A DNA stretch of 64,000 bases from the NCBI RefSeq assembly GCF_022605725.1, contig NC_065549.1, positions 18,195,614-18,259,613 of the forward strand, read 5' to 3'. The stretch is from Anthonomus grandis grandis (lineage: Eukaryota; Arthropoda; Insecta; Coleoptera; Curculionidae). The notes beneath the pieces were generated by a model. The model saw nothing but the letters and a program-made list of their open reading frames with translations, was not told the DNA's origin and did no database searches. Below are positions 58,201-63,414 of the stretch, piece after piece (within the stretch, counting starts at the first letter, position 1; each line of letters opens with the position of its first letter). The translations under genes and the position numbers were made by a program.

Positions 58201-60095
58201 GATTATCAATCCATAAAAGTAACCCATCTTTAAAAACCATTACTCAAAAACGGCTCCTAGGTGGAAACAAAAAAGAAAAAGGAGTGGGCACAGAGGCCGT
58301 AGAACACGCTAAAAAACCTCCGGAAATCAAAACCAAGACAAAACCTAGAGCGCAAATCGTGGCTGCGGTCACTAGCAGACTTTACAGCAAAGTTAATAAG
58401 AAAGACATAGGTACTTCAACAGAAAATTTGGCAGTGGTAGCTAAAGAGGCACCAAAAGAACTTTCTATATGCAGTAACGCGCGAAACAGGCTGCGAGATC
58501 TTACACATAGAGCATTAAAGGCCCACAGAAGCAAAAACGAAGAGACGCAGACAGATTTGTTTCCTGTACTTAGAGTAAAGGAGATAGGGACAGACTGTGC
58601 TGATTTGGAGCTGCAGCAAGGACAGGTTAAAGATGCTTCTACCCTGCATGATTTGGAATTTAAAGATGCGCAAGTGGGATGTACCCTACTAAATCAGTTT
58701 ATTGAGGGAACTTTGAAAAATCTCTTGGTTTTAACCAAGAGTTGTGGTATACAAACCATTGCGGAAGATAAACCTACAAGTAGTGTCTCTTTTACCAAAT
58801 ATCTTACAGGTAGCTCACCTATTTTTAGTGAAGCAGTAAATATAAACATATCTCATAATTATATTGGAGGGGATCGTAATGGGAGCTTTTCAGATGACAG
58901 CTTGGAAAATCGTGTGCCATTACATACGCCAGATCTGATTAGCAATCATAACTCCTTGGAACAGCATGGGCTGGATAGAACTGTTAGTACCGAATCTAAT
59001 GAACCGACAATTTGCCATGCAGAACTTGGTGTCTTGGACGATATTTACGAAACTGTACATTATATTCCTAGTAGTCAAGTATGCGCTAGCACAGCCAGTA
59101 CCCTCACGGCACCCAACTATTGTAAACATTTCAAAACTGTTGACGTAAACGTTGCTCAGGCACCTGTTATGTTCCTAGAAGAACCTGTTTGGGAAAGATG
59201 CCAATATTTGCCAGACATTTATCCCAGGGCTCTAGAAGCCAAAGGTTCGATTTGCCCGGACATATTTAAAAAAGCCTCCATTAAAAAAGTTCAAGTTTAC
59301 CGATGTCCAGACTATGAAAGCCTTAGCAGTGAGAGCAGTGAAGACAGAATGAGTGTAAATCTCCCGGATTCTATCGAGTATCACTTGGCGAACCAGAAAA
59401 AAGTGCAATTCGACAAAAAGGTGAGAAAACAAAAAAACGATCGTATGTTGAAAGCAATGAAAGATTTCCTTGAGGAGGCAAAATTACTCATGTCAAACAT
59501 CAGTCACGCGGCTGAAAAGTCACGCAGTAGCAGTCCCAAATGTCAACAAGCACATTTAGATGATTTTGATATTCAAGTGACTGTTAACGAAATATCAGGT
59601 TTGGGCAAAGGCTCAAGAAAAAGCCACAGAAGGCGCACAAGAGAAACTAATTCAACACAAACCGAAGCACCACCCTCTATGGAAAGCTGCCATTCACAAA
59701 CAAACTTAGACTTTGCAGAATATATGGTGCCCGTAAATAAATATGAGGCCATTTTAGAGGATTCTTGCAAAAGGCTGGAGCAACATATAAACAAACAGCC
59801 GAGATCCAGACACGTCAGCATAGCATCAGAAGATTTCGACGATGACATTCTCTTCGAACGTCCTAGGTATAACCCTTGGGATCTTAGTAACGTTGAAGTT
59901 GAGGATTCTAGCTTGGAAAGTAACCCAATTACGTTTTCTGATTATGGAAGTTTGCCCAGGAAGACTCATAAGAGGCAAAGAACTCCAACTTGTAGTCCCA
60001 GTGCCTTTTTAAGGCAACTAACTCACATGAGAAGGCAAATTATTGAAAGTTCACGTGAAGAATTGATGTTGCAAGGTGCTAGTGGGAGCAAGTAA
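10182..60095 (+). CDS. Kinesin-3 family motor protein (KIF16B/STARD9-like motor), 9 coding exons
   Basis: A plus-end microtubule motor is inferred from the head. Coding exons: 10182-10225, 20671-20743, 25313-25402, 26651-26868, 42482-42603, 42704-42979, 54885-55004, 57554-57729, 57795-60095. All have AG/GT borders and matching phases; 3420 nt gives 1139 residues. The head (about 1-350) shows VIVRVRPM, P-loop GQTSSGKT (94-101), YLEIYNEKVADLL (143-155), switch I NQKSSRSH (214-221), switch II DLAGNE (237-242), NINKSLVALGNV and YRDSVLTWLLKD. IRELRTEIARLKELL follows the neck. ITNLK and GDSRERIRRFAFDYCF point to the KIF16B/STARD9 branch. The 766-residue tail (374-1139) is Ser/Thr- and Lys-rich with RRLS motifs and TQT-type motifs. 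I see no FHA, PX or START domain. Possible poly-A signals: 60205, 60235 and 60412. Confidence 0.9.
12937..12967. repeat. Inverted repeat, 14-bp arms, 3-nt loop
   Basis: TATTATTGTATATA, then TAC, then the exact complement TATATACAATAATA. Confidence 0.8.
13031..13108 (+). repeat. 78-nt imperfect hairpin
   Basis: The 5' arm from 13031 (GTATGCTGCTGGAATACCTA, then ACAGAT) pairs with 13081-13108 (ATCTGTTAG, then GCATATGC). The region between the arms itself folds through GAAAAT/ATTTTC. A pre-microRNA-like length is possible, but no known miRNA was recognised; a short foldback element is equally likely. Confidence 0.5.
13329..13577 (-). pseudogene. Tc1/mariner-type transposase N-terminal fragment
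   Basis: Reads ISTRRISNALDEPHVTVWRQ, the helix-turn-helix pattern of insect mariner-like transposases (RDVA/STRRISN then VWR-L). It is about 80 residues with no catalytic part, so it is a decayed copy. Confidence 0.6.
16298..17802 (-). mobile_element. Tc1/mariner element, DD41D-type, long TIRs
   Basis: Bounded by TA target duplications at 16296-16297 and 17803-17804. Each end starts CAGGGTGTTTCAGAACTATG. The inverted repeats run about 160 bp (16298-16465 and 17640-17802) with few differences. The interior carries a - strand transposase gene. This is a full-length, young-looking but coding-broken copy in kinesin intron 1. Confidence 0.9.
16444..17534 (-). pseudogene. DD41D mariner transposase, frameshifted
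   Basis: The N-terminus MLRENFTNQELADMYLAYG (17118-17534) holds the insect HTH region with NASVWRVLHEQQLHPYH. The catalytic parts are WTDEASF (first Asp, 16958-17143 frame), FEHDGAPAHF (second Asp, 16705-17082) and WPPRSPD followed by a TGA stop, then TSLDFFLWG (third Asp). Second to third Asp spacing is 41 residues. The end, RRLNRCIEVGGRHFQQ, matches mariner C-termini. At least two frame changes and one stop make it non-functional. It would cut and paste DNA at TA sites if intact. Confidence 0.85.
20671..20743 (+). CDS. Kinesin coding exon 2 (residues 15-39)
   Basis: Acceptor TTATTTTTAG and donor GTAAGT. Encodes REKNSGGQ and ends IAITNLK, like the TITNLK of KIF16B heads. Phase 2 in, phase 0 out. 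Confidence 0.85.
22940..23013 (+). repeat. 31-bp direct repeat, 43-bp period
   Basis: A unit starting TCGTTTAAACAGTAAATTAG occurs at 22940-22970 and again exactly at 22983-23013. Confidence 0.9.
22940..23151 (+). mobile_element. Gypsy-like LTR 3' part and primer binding site (remnant)
   Basis: TGGCGCAGTCGGTAGA at 23136-23151 resembles the tRNA-Ser type primer site of 17.6/297-like gypsy elements as I remember it. It follows a T-rich stretch with a TATATAAG box near 23074, as in an LTR. No gag or pol was recognised downstream, so this is a fragment or solo-type remnant. Boundaries are uncertain. Confidence 0.4.
25313..25402 (+). CDS. Kinesin coding exon 3 (residues 40-69)
   Basis: Acceptor TATATTTTAG and donor GTAAGT. 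Encodes VPVQNTGDSRERIRRFAFDY then CFSEDTSQEE, the beta-3 region shared with KIF16B and STARD9. Confidence 0.88.
25403..26650. other. Kinesin intron 3, nothing recognised
   Basis: About 1.25 kb of AT-rich DNA with no coding, RNA or clear repeat signal. Confidence 0.5.
26651..26868 (+). CDS. Kinesin coding exon 4 (P-loop)
   Basis: Acceptor TTTTCCTAG and donor GTTAGA. Encodes LFQTIEDIV, the Walker A loop AYGQTSSGKTHTMMG and PGLTPRLCRRIF. The usual GQTGSGKT is GQTSSGKT here. Ends in phase 2, completing Ser142 with the next exon. Confidence 0.92.
28226..29722 (+). pseudogene. Long-spaced DDE transposase (about DD82E, IS630/Tc1-mariner relative)
   Basis: 28226-28900 encodes an N-terminal HTH region and the first catalytic box VFIDETWIFSKGSF, then breaks. 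From about 29108 one reads LVPNRPPKSFIIMDNASYHS (second Asp). After a frame change come LGHKILRLPPYH and FNAIEMVWSECKRK (Glu). About 80 residues separate the second Asp and Glu, far more than the 34 of Tc1, which fits the DD82E group as I recall it. A last shift near 29580 leads to an acidic tail (TDEDDDDEDN) ending at the TAA at 29722. Inactive copy. Its TIRs were not identified. Confidence 0.75.
29990..30215 (-). pseudogene. Inverted, diverged fragment of the same transposase 5' region
   Basis: On the - strand this matches about 28316-28540 (ACGGAATTGCACTTCAAATT near one end, GGGATAAAATCAGATCAG in the middle) with scattered differences. It lies about 270 bp after the first copy's stop, in opposite orientation. 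Confidence 0.75.
31180..31650 (+). mobile_element. LINE 3' end fragment (same family as 39.1-40.5 kb)
   Basis: Shares CTGCCTGTCTTAC, TCTCCACACC...GGTATTGCGGA and CTATTGGC-TCTGGTAA with 40100-40440. These encode the region after RNase H (ends like HLHTIGIADN) and the 3' UTR. Degenerate. Confidence 0.6.
31974..32160 (+). repeat. Diverged tandem duplication, 121-bp period
   Basis: ATGAGTAT(C/G)AT...AAAGATGCATTTTAGAG occurs at about 31976-32020 and again at 32097-32140. Confidence 0.6.
36545..36590. repeat. Near-perfect palindrome, 22-bp arms, 2-nt loop
   Basis: The arm from 36545 to 36566 (ATAAAACTTTAACAGAG then AAACT) is followed by AA and its exact complement at 36569-36590. Confidence 0.9.
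38370..38900 (+). mobile_element. Mariner-like relic
   Basis: An end-like ACAGGGTGTCTCGAATAGAA at 38370 precedes a decayed transposase C-terminal part at 38510-38720. Corrected across frames it reads WPPTPPDITPL then a LKSKVF-like stretch, as after the third Asp of DD41D-type transposases. A second end-like ACAGAGTGTTCC occurs at 38888. Confidence 0.55.
39120..40480 (+). mobile_element. LINE with RNase H domain (I/R1-like), degenerate
   Basis: 39150-39320 reads RALGRTWNLSPKILRWIY and LLTYRTIDWW, the segment after LINE reverse transcriptases. 39640-39700 reads YTDAS...TGAGFCGEAPYTS and starts RNase H. 39730-39981 encodes VFQAKVLAVLKTGQKIL, ICSDSRAVIKAI and VWMPSH, conserved RNase H blocks. 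Later come HLHTIGIADNPECR and a 3' UTR shared with 31.2-31.6 kb. The region is clearly richer in GC than its surroundings. Multiple stops. Confidence 0.75.
42482..42603 (+). CDS. Kinesin coding exon 5
   Basis: Acceptor TTTCATTGCAG; donor GTAATA. Encodes YLEIYNEKVADLLG and LKVREHPKKGPYVE, both highly conserved in kinesin-3 heads. Joins exon 4 in phase to give VTVSYLEIY. Confidence 0.93.
42704..42979 (+). CDS. Kinesin coding exon 6 (switch I and II)
   Basis: Acceptor TTCTTTAG, donor GTAAGT, with only 100 nt of intron before it. Contains TNQKSSRSHSVF (switch I), LHLVDLAGNERAG (switch II, Asn where Ser is usual) and GANINKSLVALGNVVSTL. The segment between the switches is about ten residues shorter than in KIF16B as I recall it. 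Confidence 0.94.
43201..43240 (-). other. Second hammerhead-like motif, weaker
   Basis: On the - strand: GGTCTGATGATGCCC, then a TATTT loop, then GGGAGAAACATC. The CTGATGA and GAAAC boxes and a CCC/GGG stem are present, but the stem III and GTC site are not preserved. Confidence 0.35.
43464..43660 (-). repeat. Penelope inverted terminal repeat, outer copy
   Basis: Near-identical complement of 44690-44880. Its hammerhead-like core reads CTGATAA on the - strand (43548-43554), so one core G is changed to A. Confidence 0.8.
44540..44630. repeat. Hairpin with exact 29-bp arms
   Basis: 44540-44568 (TAATAAAAAACAATAACACG then GCACAAAAA) is the exact complement of 44602-44630. The 33-nt loop holds a smaller TCAACA/TGTTGA stem. 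It lies inside the Penelope repeat pair. Confidence 0.85.
44690..44880 (+). repeat. Penelope inverted terminal repeat, inner copy
   Basis: Shares GTTTTAGTGTAAGGTTTTAT and the stretch to TTAGAG with the inverted copy at 43464-43660. Contains the intact motif at 44781-44817. Confidence 0.8.
44774..44823 (+). ncRNA. Hammerhead-ribozyme-like motif
   Basis: Core CTGATGA (44785-44791) is followed by a small stem GCT-TCATT-AGC, then GAAAC-AT-GTC (44804-44813). This matches a hammerhead core with a tiny stem III (AC/GU) and cleavage expected after GTC. Stem I pairs AGGT (44781-44784) with ACCT (44814-44817), with weaker pairs beyond. One extra T sits between CTGATGA and stem II, which is irregular. 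Hammerheads are known in Penelope-like elements. Activity is not shown. Confidence 0.45.
44893..45694 (-). pseudogene. Penelope-like polyprotein C-terminal part (RT end, GIY-YIG nuclease)
   Basis: Reading leftwards: NNTLPFLDLLLQREKNNTCF and SSHKFAAFYYLFYRLFNIP (45470-45694) form the end of the Penelope reverse transcriptase. ISFTNFGPISSQLSRFF (45210-45398) is the linker. A degraded GIY-YIG core follows. FANHLLDSKHNF and CNKSKKIDLLEAMEINKA (44893-45108) form the C-terminal end of the GIY-YIG endonuclease domain. Frames change between pieces and stops occur, so the gene is dead. Confidence 0.75.
46400..48440 (+). mobile_element. LINE (Jockey/CR1-like), broken copy
   Basis: It begins with a PPWFSRELQNLFIEKK-type segment near 46430. 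46669-47226 has DGLKTKYSYEPDDIPSVLLK, SGCFPDYWKTSFLTLIYKSG and the QHGFSEGKSTATNLL box. 47316-47615 has GVPQGS, GPILFF and FADDLKLY (catalytic FADD). 47726-48052 is the C-terminal part with ENASPVWSPFYSN. Frame changes fall between pieces. The AAATAAATAAAT tail near 48427-48438 marks the 3' end. Related to the fragment at 1-1190. Confidence 0.82.
49805..49966 (-). repeat. Inverted relative of the 6.6-kb repeat
   Basis: Shares TTATGGGCGCCATATTGGAT and neighbouring blocks with 6590-6675, in reverse orientation. A TATAGGGTGTCCC end (- strand) near 49953-49966 suggests a mariner-derived short element. Confidence 0.55.
51541..52035 (+). mobile_element. Insertion with Penelope-type motif inside the second DD41D element
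   Basis: A T-rich stretch ends with CCTGAGGATGACTTAATATA then AGTCGAAACGTCG (51974-52006). This is the stem-plus-CGAAACGTC signature seen at Penelope-like element ends, with a perfect GACTT/AAGTC stem. A block of about 34 bp at 51490-51525 returns inverted at 52036-52070. No coding sequence remains. Confidence 0.4.
52033..53012 (-). pseudogene. DD41D mariner transposase, frameshifted
   Basis: N-terminal part EIILIYGAQNQCARQTAVTF (52773-53012). The middle runs 52369-52872: the first catalytic box is ICFSNECTFYLNG, where the usual TDE is replaced by SNE, then RYWSNENPH and VWPGILGNKVIGPLF. The last part reads QDGAPPHYVLPV, WPARSPDITPLDFFLWG and LDELRQRI. Second to third Asp spacing is again 41, counting one in-frame stop. 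At least one frame change and the altered first Asp make it inactive. Confidence 0.8.
54885..55004 (+). CDS. Kinesin coding exon 7 (L12 and alpha-5)
   Basis: Acceptor TTTTTATTACAG, donor GTAAGT. Encodes ADQSRSSHSSRNKF, then VPYRDSVLTWLLKDTLQGNS and NTVMIA. The loop that carries the lysine-rich K-loop in kinesin-3 motors is Ser/Arg-rich here. Confidence 0.93.
55005..57553. other. Kinesin intron 7
   Basis: About 2.5 kb, AT-rich apart from the myosin-derived pseudogene at 56005-56715. The open frame at 56882-57187 has no recognised motif. Confidence 0.5.
56005..56715 (-). pseudogene. Non-muscle myosin II heavy chain (zipper-like) rod fragment, retrocopy
   Basis: Reading leftwards: KEDELKQVKDKLERL (56435-56713), an eroded stretch through the ARIEEEEERS-like region, then TTISDLEQQLEEEEAARQKL, QLEKVQCDAKIKKLEENLAL and SKDTNQKLIKENKILEEHSN (56148-56375). 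After a frame change come KHLTKLKIKPEATIAELEER and KRKVETEVNGLKDQ. This is the start of the heptad-repeat rod of non-muscle myosin II heavy chain; the QLEEEEAARQKLQLEKV block is diagnostic. About 225 residues without introns, with several frameshifts, suggests a processed or duplicated pseudogene. It lies antisense to the kinesin gene. Confidence 0.88.
57554..57729 (+). CDS. Kinesin coding exon 8 (end of head, neck)
   Basis: Acceptor TTTTTACAG, donor GTAACA. Encodes TISPSSNYYSETVNTLRFG, QRAKLIVYKP (neck linker) and KTIRELRTEIARLKELL (short neck coil), the normal end of a kinesin-3 head. Confidence 0.93.
57795..60095 (+). CDS. Kinesin coding exon 9 (whole tail)
   Basis: Acceptor TTTTATAG after a 65-nt intron; stop TAA at 60093-60095. 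Encodes residues 374-1139 in one exon. Two RRLS motifs (possible basophilic kinase sites) lie near its start. Spaced motifs follow: GVGTE (T539), DIGTSTE (T580), ETQTD (TQT 624-626), EIGTD (T639), GIQTI (IQT 692-694), STQTE (TQT 994-996) and HSQTN (SQT 1007-1009). A Lys-rich amphipathic segment with FLEEAKLLM and a basic C-terminal helix complete it. No globular domain is recognised. Confidence 0.9.
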   Translation: MPSTIDTLSLMTTTPKNSSQSLSSSTQDISESSTLTSLSEASKGPLRTTGTTGGSTLNSQEETITTETLLPVMEVKSLVAPKKFTRTYSIDRKYSLETEKSCSSQESLQSPKHKAQPARRLSTTPQPKQTALSLRRLSIHKSNPSLKTITQKRLLGGNKKEKGVGTEAVEHAKKPPEIKTKTKPRAQIVAAVTSRLYSKVNKKDIGTSTENLAVVAKEAPKELSICSNARNRLRDLTHRALKAHRSKNEETQTDLFPVLRVKEIGTDCADLELQQGQVKDASTLHDLEFKDAQVGCTLLNQFIEGTLKNLLVLTKSCGIQTIAEDKPTSSVSFTKYLTGSSPIFSEAVNINISHNYIGGDRNGSFSDDSLENRVPLHTPDLISNHNSLEQHGLDRTVSTESNEPTICHAELGVLDDIYETVHYIPSSQVCASTASTLTAPNYCKHFKTVDVNVAQAPVMFLEEPVWERCQYLPDIYPRALEAKGSICPDIFKKASIKKVQVYRCPDYESLSSESSEDRMSVNLPDSIEYHLANQKKVQFDKKVRKQKNDRMLKAMKDFLEEAKLLMSNISHAAEKSRSSSPKCQQAHLDDFDIQVTVNEISGLGKGSRKSHRRRTRETNSTQTEAPPSMESCHSQTNLDFAEYMVPVNKYEAILEDSCKRLEQHINKQPRSRHVSIASEDFDDDILFERPRYNPWDLSNVEVEDSSLESNPITFSDYGSLPRKTHKRQRTPTCSPSAFLRQLTHMRRQIIESSREELMLQGASGSK

Positions 60096-60204
60096 AAATC
60101 CCTCACTAGTGTTGGAGGTTATTATCATAAAGCTTTTAACAGTGTTGAATTTGTGAAAGGCACATACCTTTGTAGGTGGTTGGCAGGGTATCTAGGCGAT
60201 TCTC

Positions 60205-60417
60205 AATAAAATACTGACAGAGACGAGTCCCTAGAATAAATGTTAATATTTTTCCAAATGATTTATAAGTAACTTGTGTAAACCATAAACTGTATTCAAA
60301 AATTTGCTGAGTAACTCAGTAATCTTTATCTGAGTATACACGTTTTTCTAGGAAGTTTTTCTATTTTCTATAAAAAATAGTGAAAATTATTTGAATTTGT
60401 ACCCAAATCGGAATAAA
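60205..60417 (+). promoter_or_regulatory. Candidate poly(A) signals of the kinesin gene
   Basis: AATAAA occurs at 60205-60210, 60235-60240 and 60412-60417, 110-320 bases after the stop codon. Which one is used cannot be told from sequence. Confidence 0.5.
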
Positions 60418-60419
60418 AG

Positions 60420-62854
60420 TGATCTATTTTTATTATATATAACTTTTAAATTGTTGTGCCGCATATGGTTTACTTTATTCGATTTCTCTTGGTCAAATGT
60501 TTTTAATTGCTAGTGAAATTTTTAGAATTTTGATAAAAAAAATACCGATTTTCAAAATTAAATTTAGTATGTTAAATTAATTTAAATCACTCTGTATATT
60601 TTTCTTCTAAAGGCGATCAATAATCACTTAAAAATAGTAACGACAGAGAAGAATCAATCAAGAGCCCCAAAATAGATGCCATAAGAAAATTTATTAGCAT
60701 CGATATCATATAATGTACTAATCGTTTTATCTTTAATTGTTCTAGCCAATACCAAAAGATGGCCTATTACCTAAAGTAATCTTGCAACGTTATTAAACTG
60801 AAATATTGATTTATTAAAAGTAAAAGAATAAAAAGAAACTAAAGCACATGTAAGGAGCAAAGATAAGGATGCACAATTGCTAAAAAGCTGAATAAAATGA
60901 AGCATTAAGACACTGATAAGACACAAGATGAAATCAGTCAGAATACTATAAGAGGACGACTTACAAAAATATATTATCTTTTTAACTTTTATGTCTCATA
61001 CAACTGCAATACATAATTTAACATATTTTATTACAAAGAATAAAAATACAAAACCATTGTGAAAAACCAGCGTTAAATAAGTGCTTTTAGAAAAAGAAAT
61101 TAACATAAAGATATTTTTACGTCAATAGGATCCTTTAGACTAGGGAATTCCTATAAAAATTATAAATTCCTCATTTAATAATAATGTCATTTAAAATGGC
61201 ATCTTTCAAAATTTCTTTTGAAAATTCTAGTAACTACACAGTTGCTGTTTTTATCGTTTTTCTAAAAAAACAAATCAAAGAAACAGTATTTAAACCTCGT
61301 AAATATCCCTAGGAAAATAAATATTTCCCAGAGAATAATATGAAATATTTAAAAGTTTATTGTTTTCAGGATTTCATTCAAAGGATTTTAATATATTTAA
61401 ATCATAAAATATTTCTAAATTTAAATCATAAAAGCACTCAAATAAACTCAGATACAAATAATGGTTTTTTTTTCTATTTCTCACTCACTTTAATTGCTAT
61501 AGTAAAAATTATTTCGATCAAAAATTAGCTAGGTATTCGTTGACGAAAATAATAGAAAACAATTATTTTAATTAAAATGTTTAATTCATCTTCCATGTTT
61601 CTGAACTTTGAAAGTTTAGGTTTTTGCCTTCCTAATCCAAATTTAAACTGGAATTTGTTTAGCAATACACTATTGCCCAAATAGTGATTTAGCTTTTAAT
61701 AGCATTTTTCATATCCGTAATGTAAGGTATCATTTCCATAATGTAAAGCATGGCTGATTAATTCGAACTCTGCATGCAAATTGAACTTCCTTTTTAGTCA
61801 TAACAACCGCATTCTTGTATCTAGTTTCAGCAATCCCTAACATTTATAAATTTTATTGAATTTTCAATGAATGAGGATAAGTTTCTGCAGTTCAGTTTCT
61901 TCACATTTTATTATACATGCTCTAGTAATAGTCCAGTGACATTTATTTACCAAATACAATCTATTGAATTAATTGAATAAAACTATCTATGAACTAACCC
62001 TTTAAATAATACTATATTTTTATATTTATTGTTAAATTTTTACTTGAACGTTAATAAAATTAAATAGCTACATATTTAATCAAGAAGTATAATCTTTTAT
62101 TAACTCAAACTGAAAAAAAGGTAACTAAAAAAGGCCCAAACAAATAAAATTAGTCCCACAGCTTAGTCTTTGACGAGCTGTAAATTAGTATATCATTAAT
62201 TATTACGACCCTAGACCTCAAATTCAAAAAAGGTATAAATCAAATTAACATAAATCAGGATTTCAAGGTAATATATAGCAAATTATTTATAGTTTTTTTT
62301 TTCGTAATAATTATCCTCATAAATTAAGGATTATTTATTAAATTATTTGTAAAAATTCATTTATCCAAATTGGTAGCATTAGTAAAAAAACCTTTGGACC
62401 AAGGCGAAGGGGTAGACCAAATGAGTTGGCACATCTTTTTAGCAATTATTACAATGAATTTGTAAGTAATAAGCACTTAAAATGGTATATCGACCTATAT
62501 AATTAAATAATTGAAGTTTTTATTATAAAATTATAAAAACCGAATTAAGATAATTTAAAAAGTTTGGAAGAAAATCTCAAAATTTTGTAAAAAAAAAGAT
62601 TTTGTAAAATTTGTATGTAAACATAAAAATACTTACTAATTGGATATAGATTTTTGTACTTAACTTACTAAGTTGACTTTTGGCATTTATTACTGTAGAT
62701 ATAAGATTTTCTAAATACTATAAATTATATGAAGCATACACTATATAATAGTTGATACATTTTTCTTAACATTTTTTTGTATAAACTGATTAATATTGAA
62801 GTTGTTAACGGACCAAAATAACTAAATATTAAAAAAAATAAATAATATATTACC
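60420..62854. other. Convergent intergenic spacer, no gene seen
   Basis: AT-rich DNA between the 3' ends of the kinesin and INTS9 genes. Short frames such as 61340-61528 show no family motif. Confidence 0.5.
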
Positions 62855-63395
62855 CTAAAACGATTTTAAACATTGCATTACAATATTCCTTAACTTAGTC
62901 CTGAGAACTTCATCTCCATTGCATACTACGTGAGTGTTGTTATCTTCTAATTGAATTAGGGCGTCTTCGTCTTGCTGAAAGTGGAACAAGTTGTTAAAGT
63001 TTAAAAAGTCGATAATATATTTTTTTACCAAATGTATCACTACTACATTTCCTCCCAACGATTCAACTTTCGCATCGGTAATTCCTTCTTGGAACAATTT
63101 TTGTTTGAATTCGTTAATACTGACCGAACCCCACTCGTATTTTACGTTTTTATTAAGTAGTTTTTGTTCTGCTGATATATCCTAAAACAAATATTTTAAT
63201 AAGCTTTAATCTTTAATAAAAATCAACTAAAATGCATATTACCTGCACATTATGAATGTTATCCTTCACATTTAAAGTACCAGTGATAGTGGATAAACTG
63301 ACTCCAGGTTTTACTTCGACGGGAACAATTTTTTTAGCTACGTCGGTATCTACAAAAATTTGACCCTGTTTTCTTTTTAATGGGAGATTTATTAT
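62855..63395 (-). CDS. IntS9: Integrator complex subunit 9, C-terminal exons (partial)
   Basis: Three exons from right to left: 63243-63395, 63029-63181 and 62855-62974 (stop TAG at 62855-62857), with GT/AG introns in phase 0. They encode LPLKRKQGQIFVDTDVAKKI, VKPGVSLSTITGTLNVKDN, WGSVSINEFKQKLFQEGITD and the end QLEDNNTHVVCNGDEVLRTK to MQCLKSF. This matches the INTS9 C-terminus (IQIEEDSTHIICDNDEMLR-like block). INTS9 is the inactive metallo-beta-lactamase partner of the INTS11 nuclease in snRNA 3' processing and promoter-proximal termination; its C-terminal domain binds INTS11. The 5' part lies beyond the window. Confidence 0.9.
62975..63028 (-). other. 54-nt INTS9 intron, in frame and stop-free
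   Basis: On the - strand it starts GTAAAAAAATATA and ends CCACTTTCAG. Removing it restores VVVIHL-QDEDALIQLED, as in INTS9 relatives. Retaining it would add 18 residues without a stop. Confidence 0.8.
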
Positions 63396-63414
63396 CTAAA
63401 AAAAAGAAGAAGAA

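Noticed and set aside
57872..59848. - strand frames inside kinesin exon 9
   Set aside because: Shadows of the 756-codon + strand frame that continues the kinesin tail.
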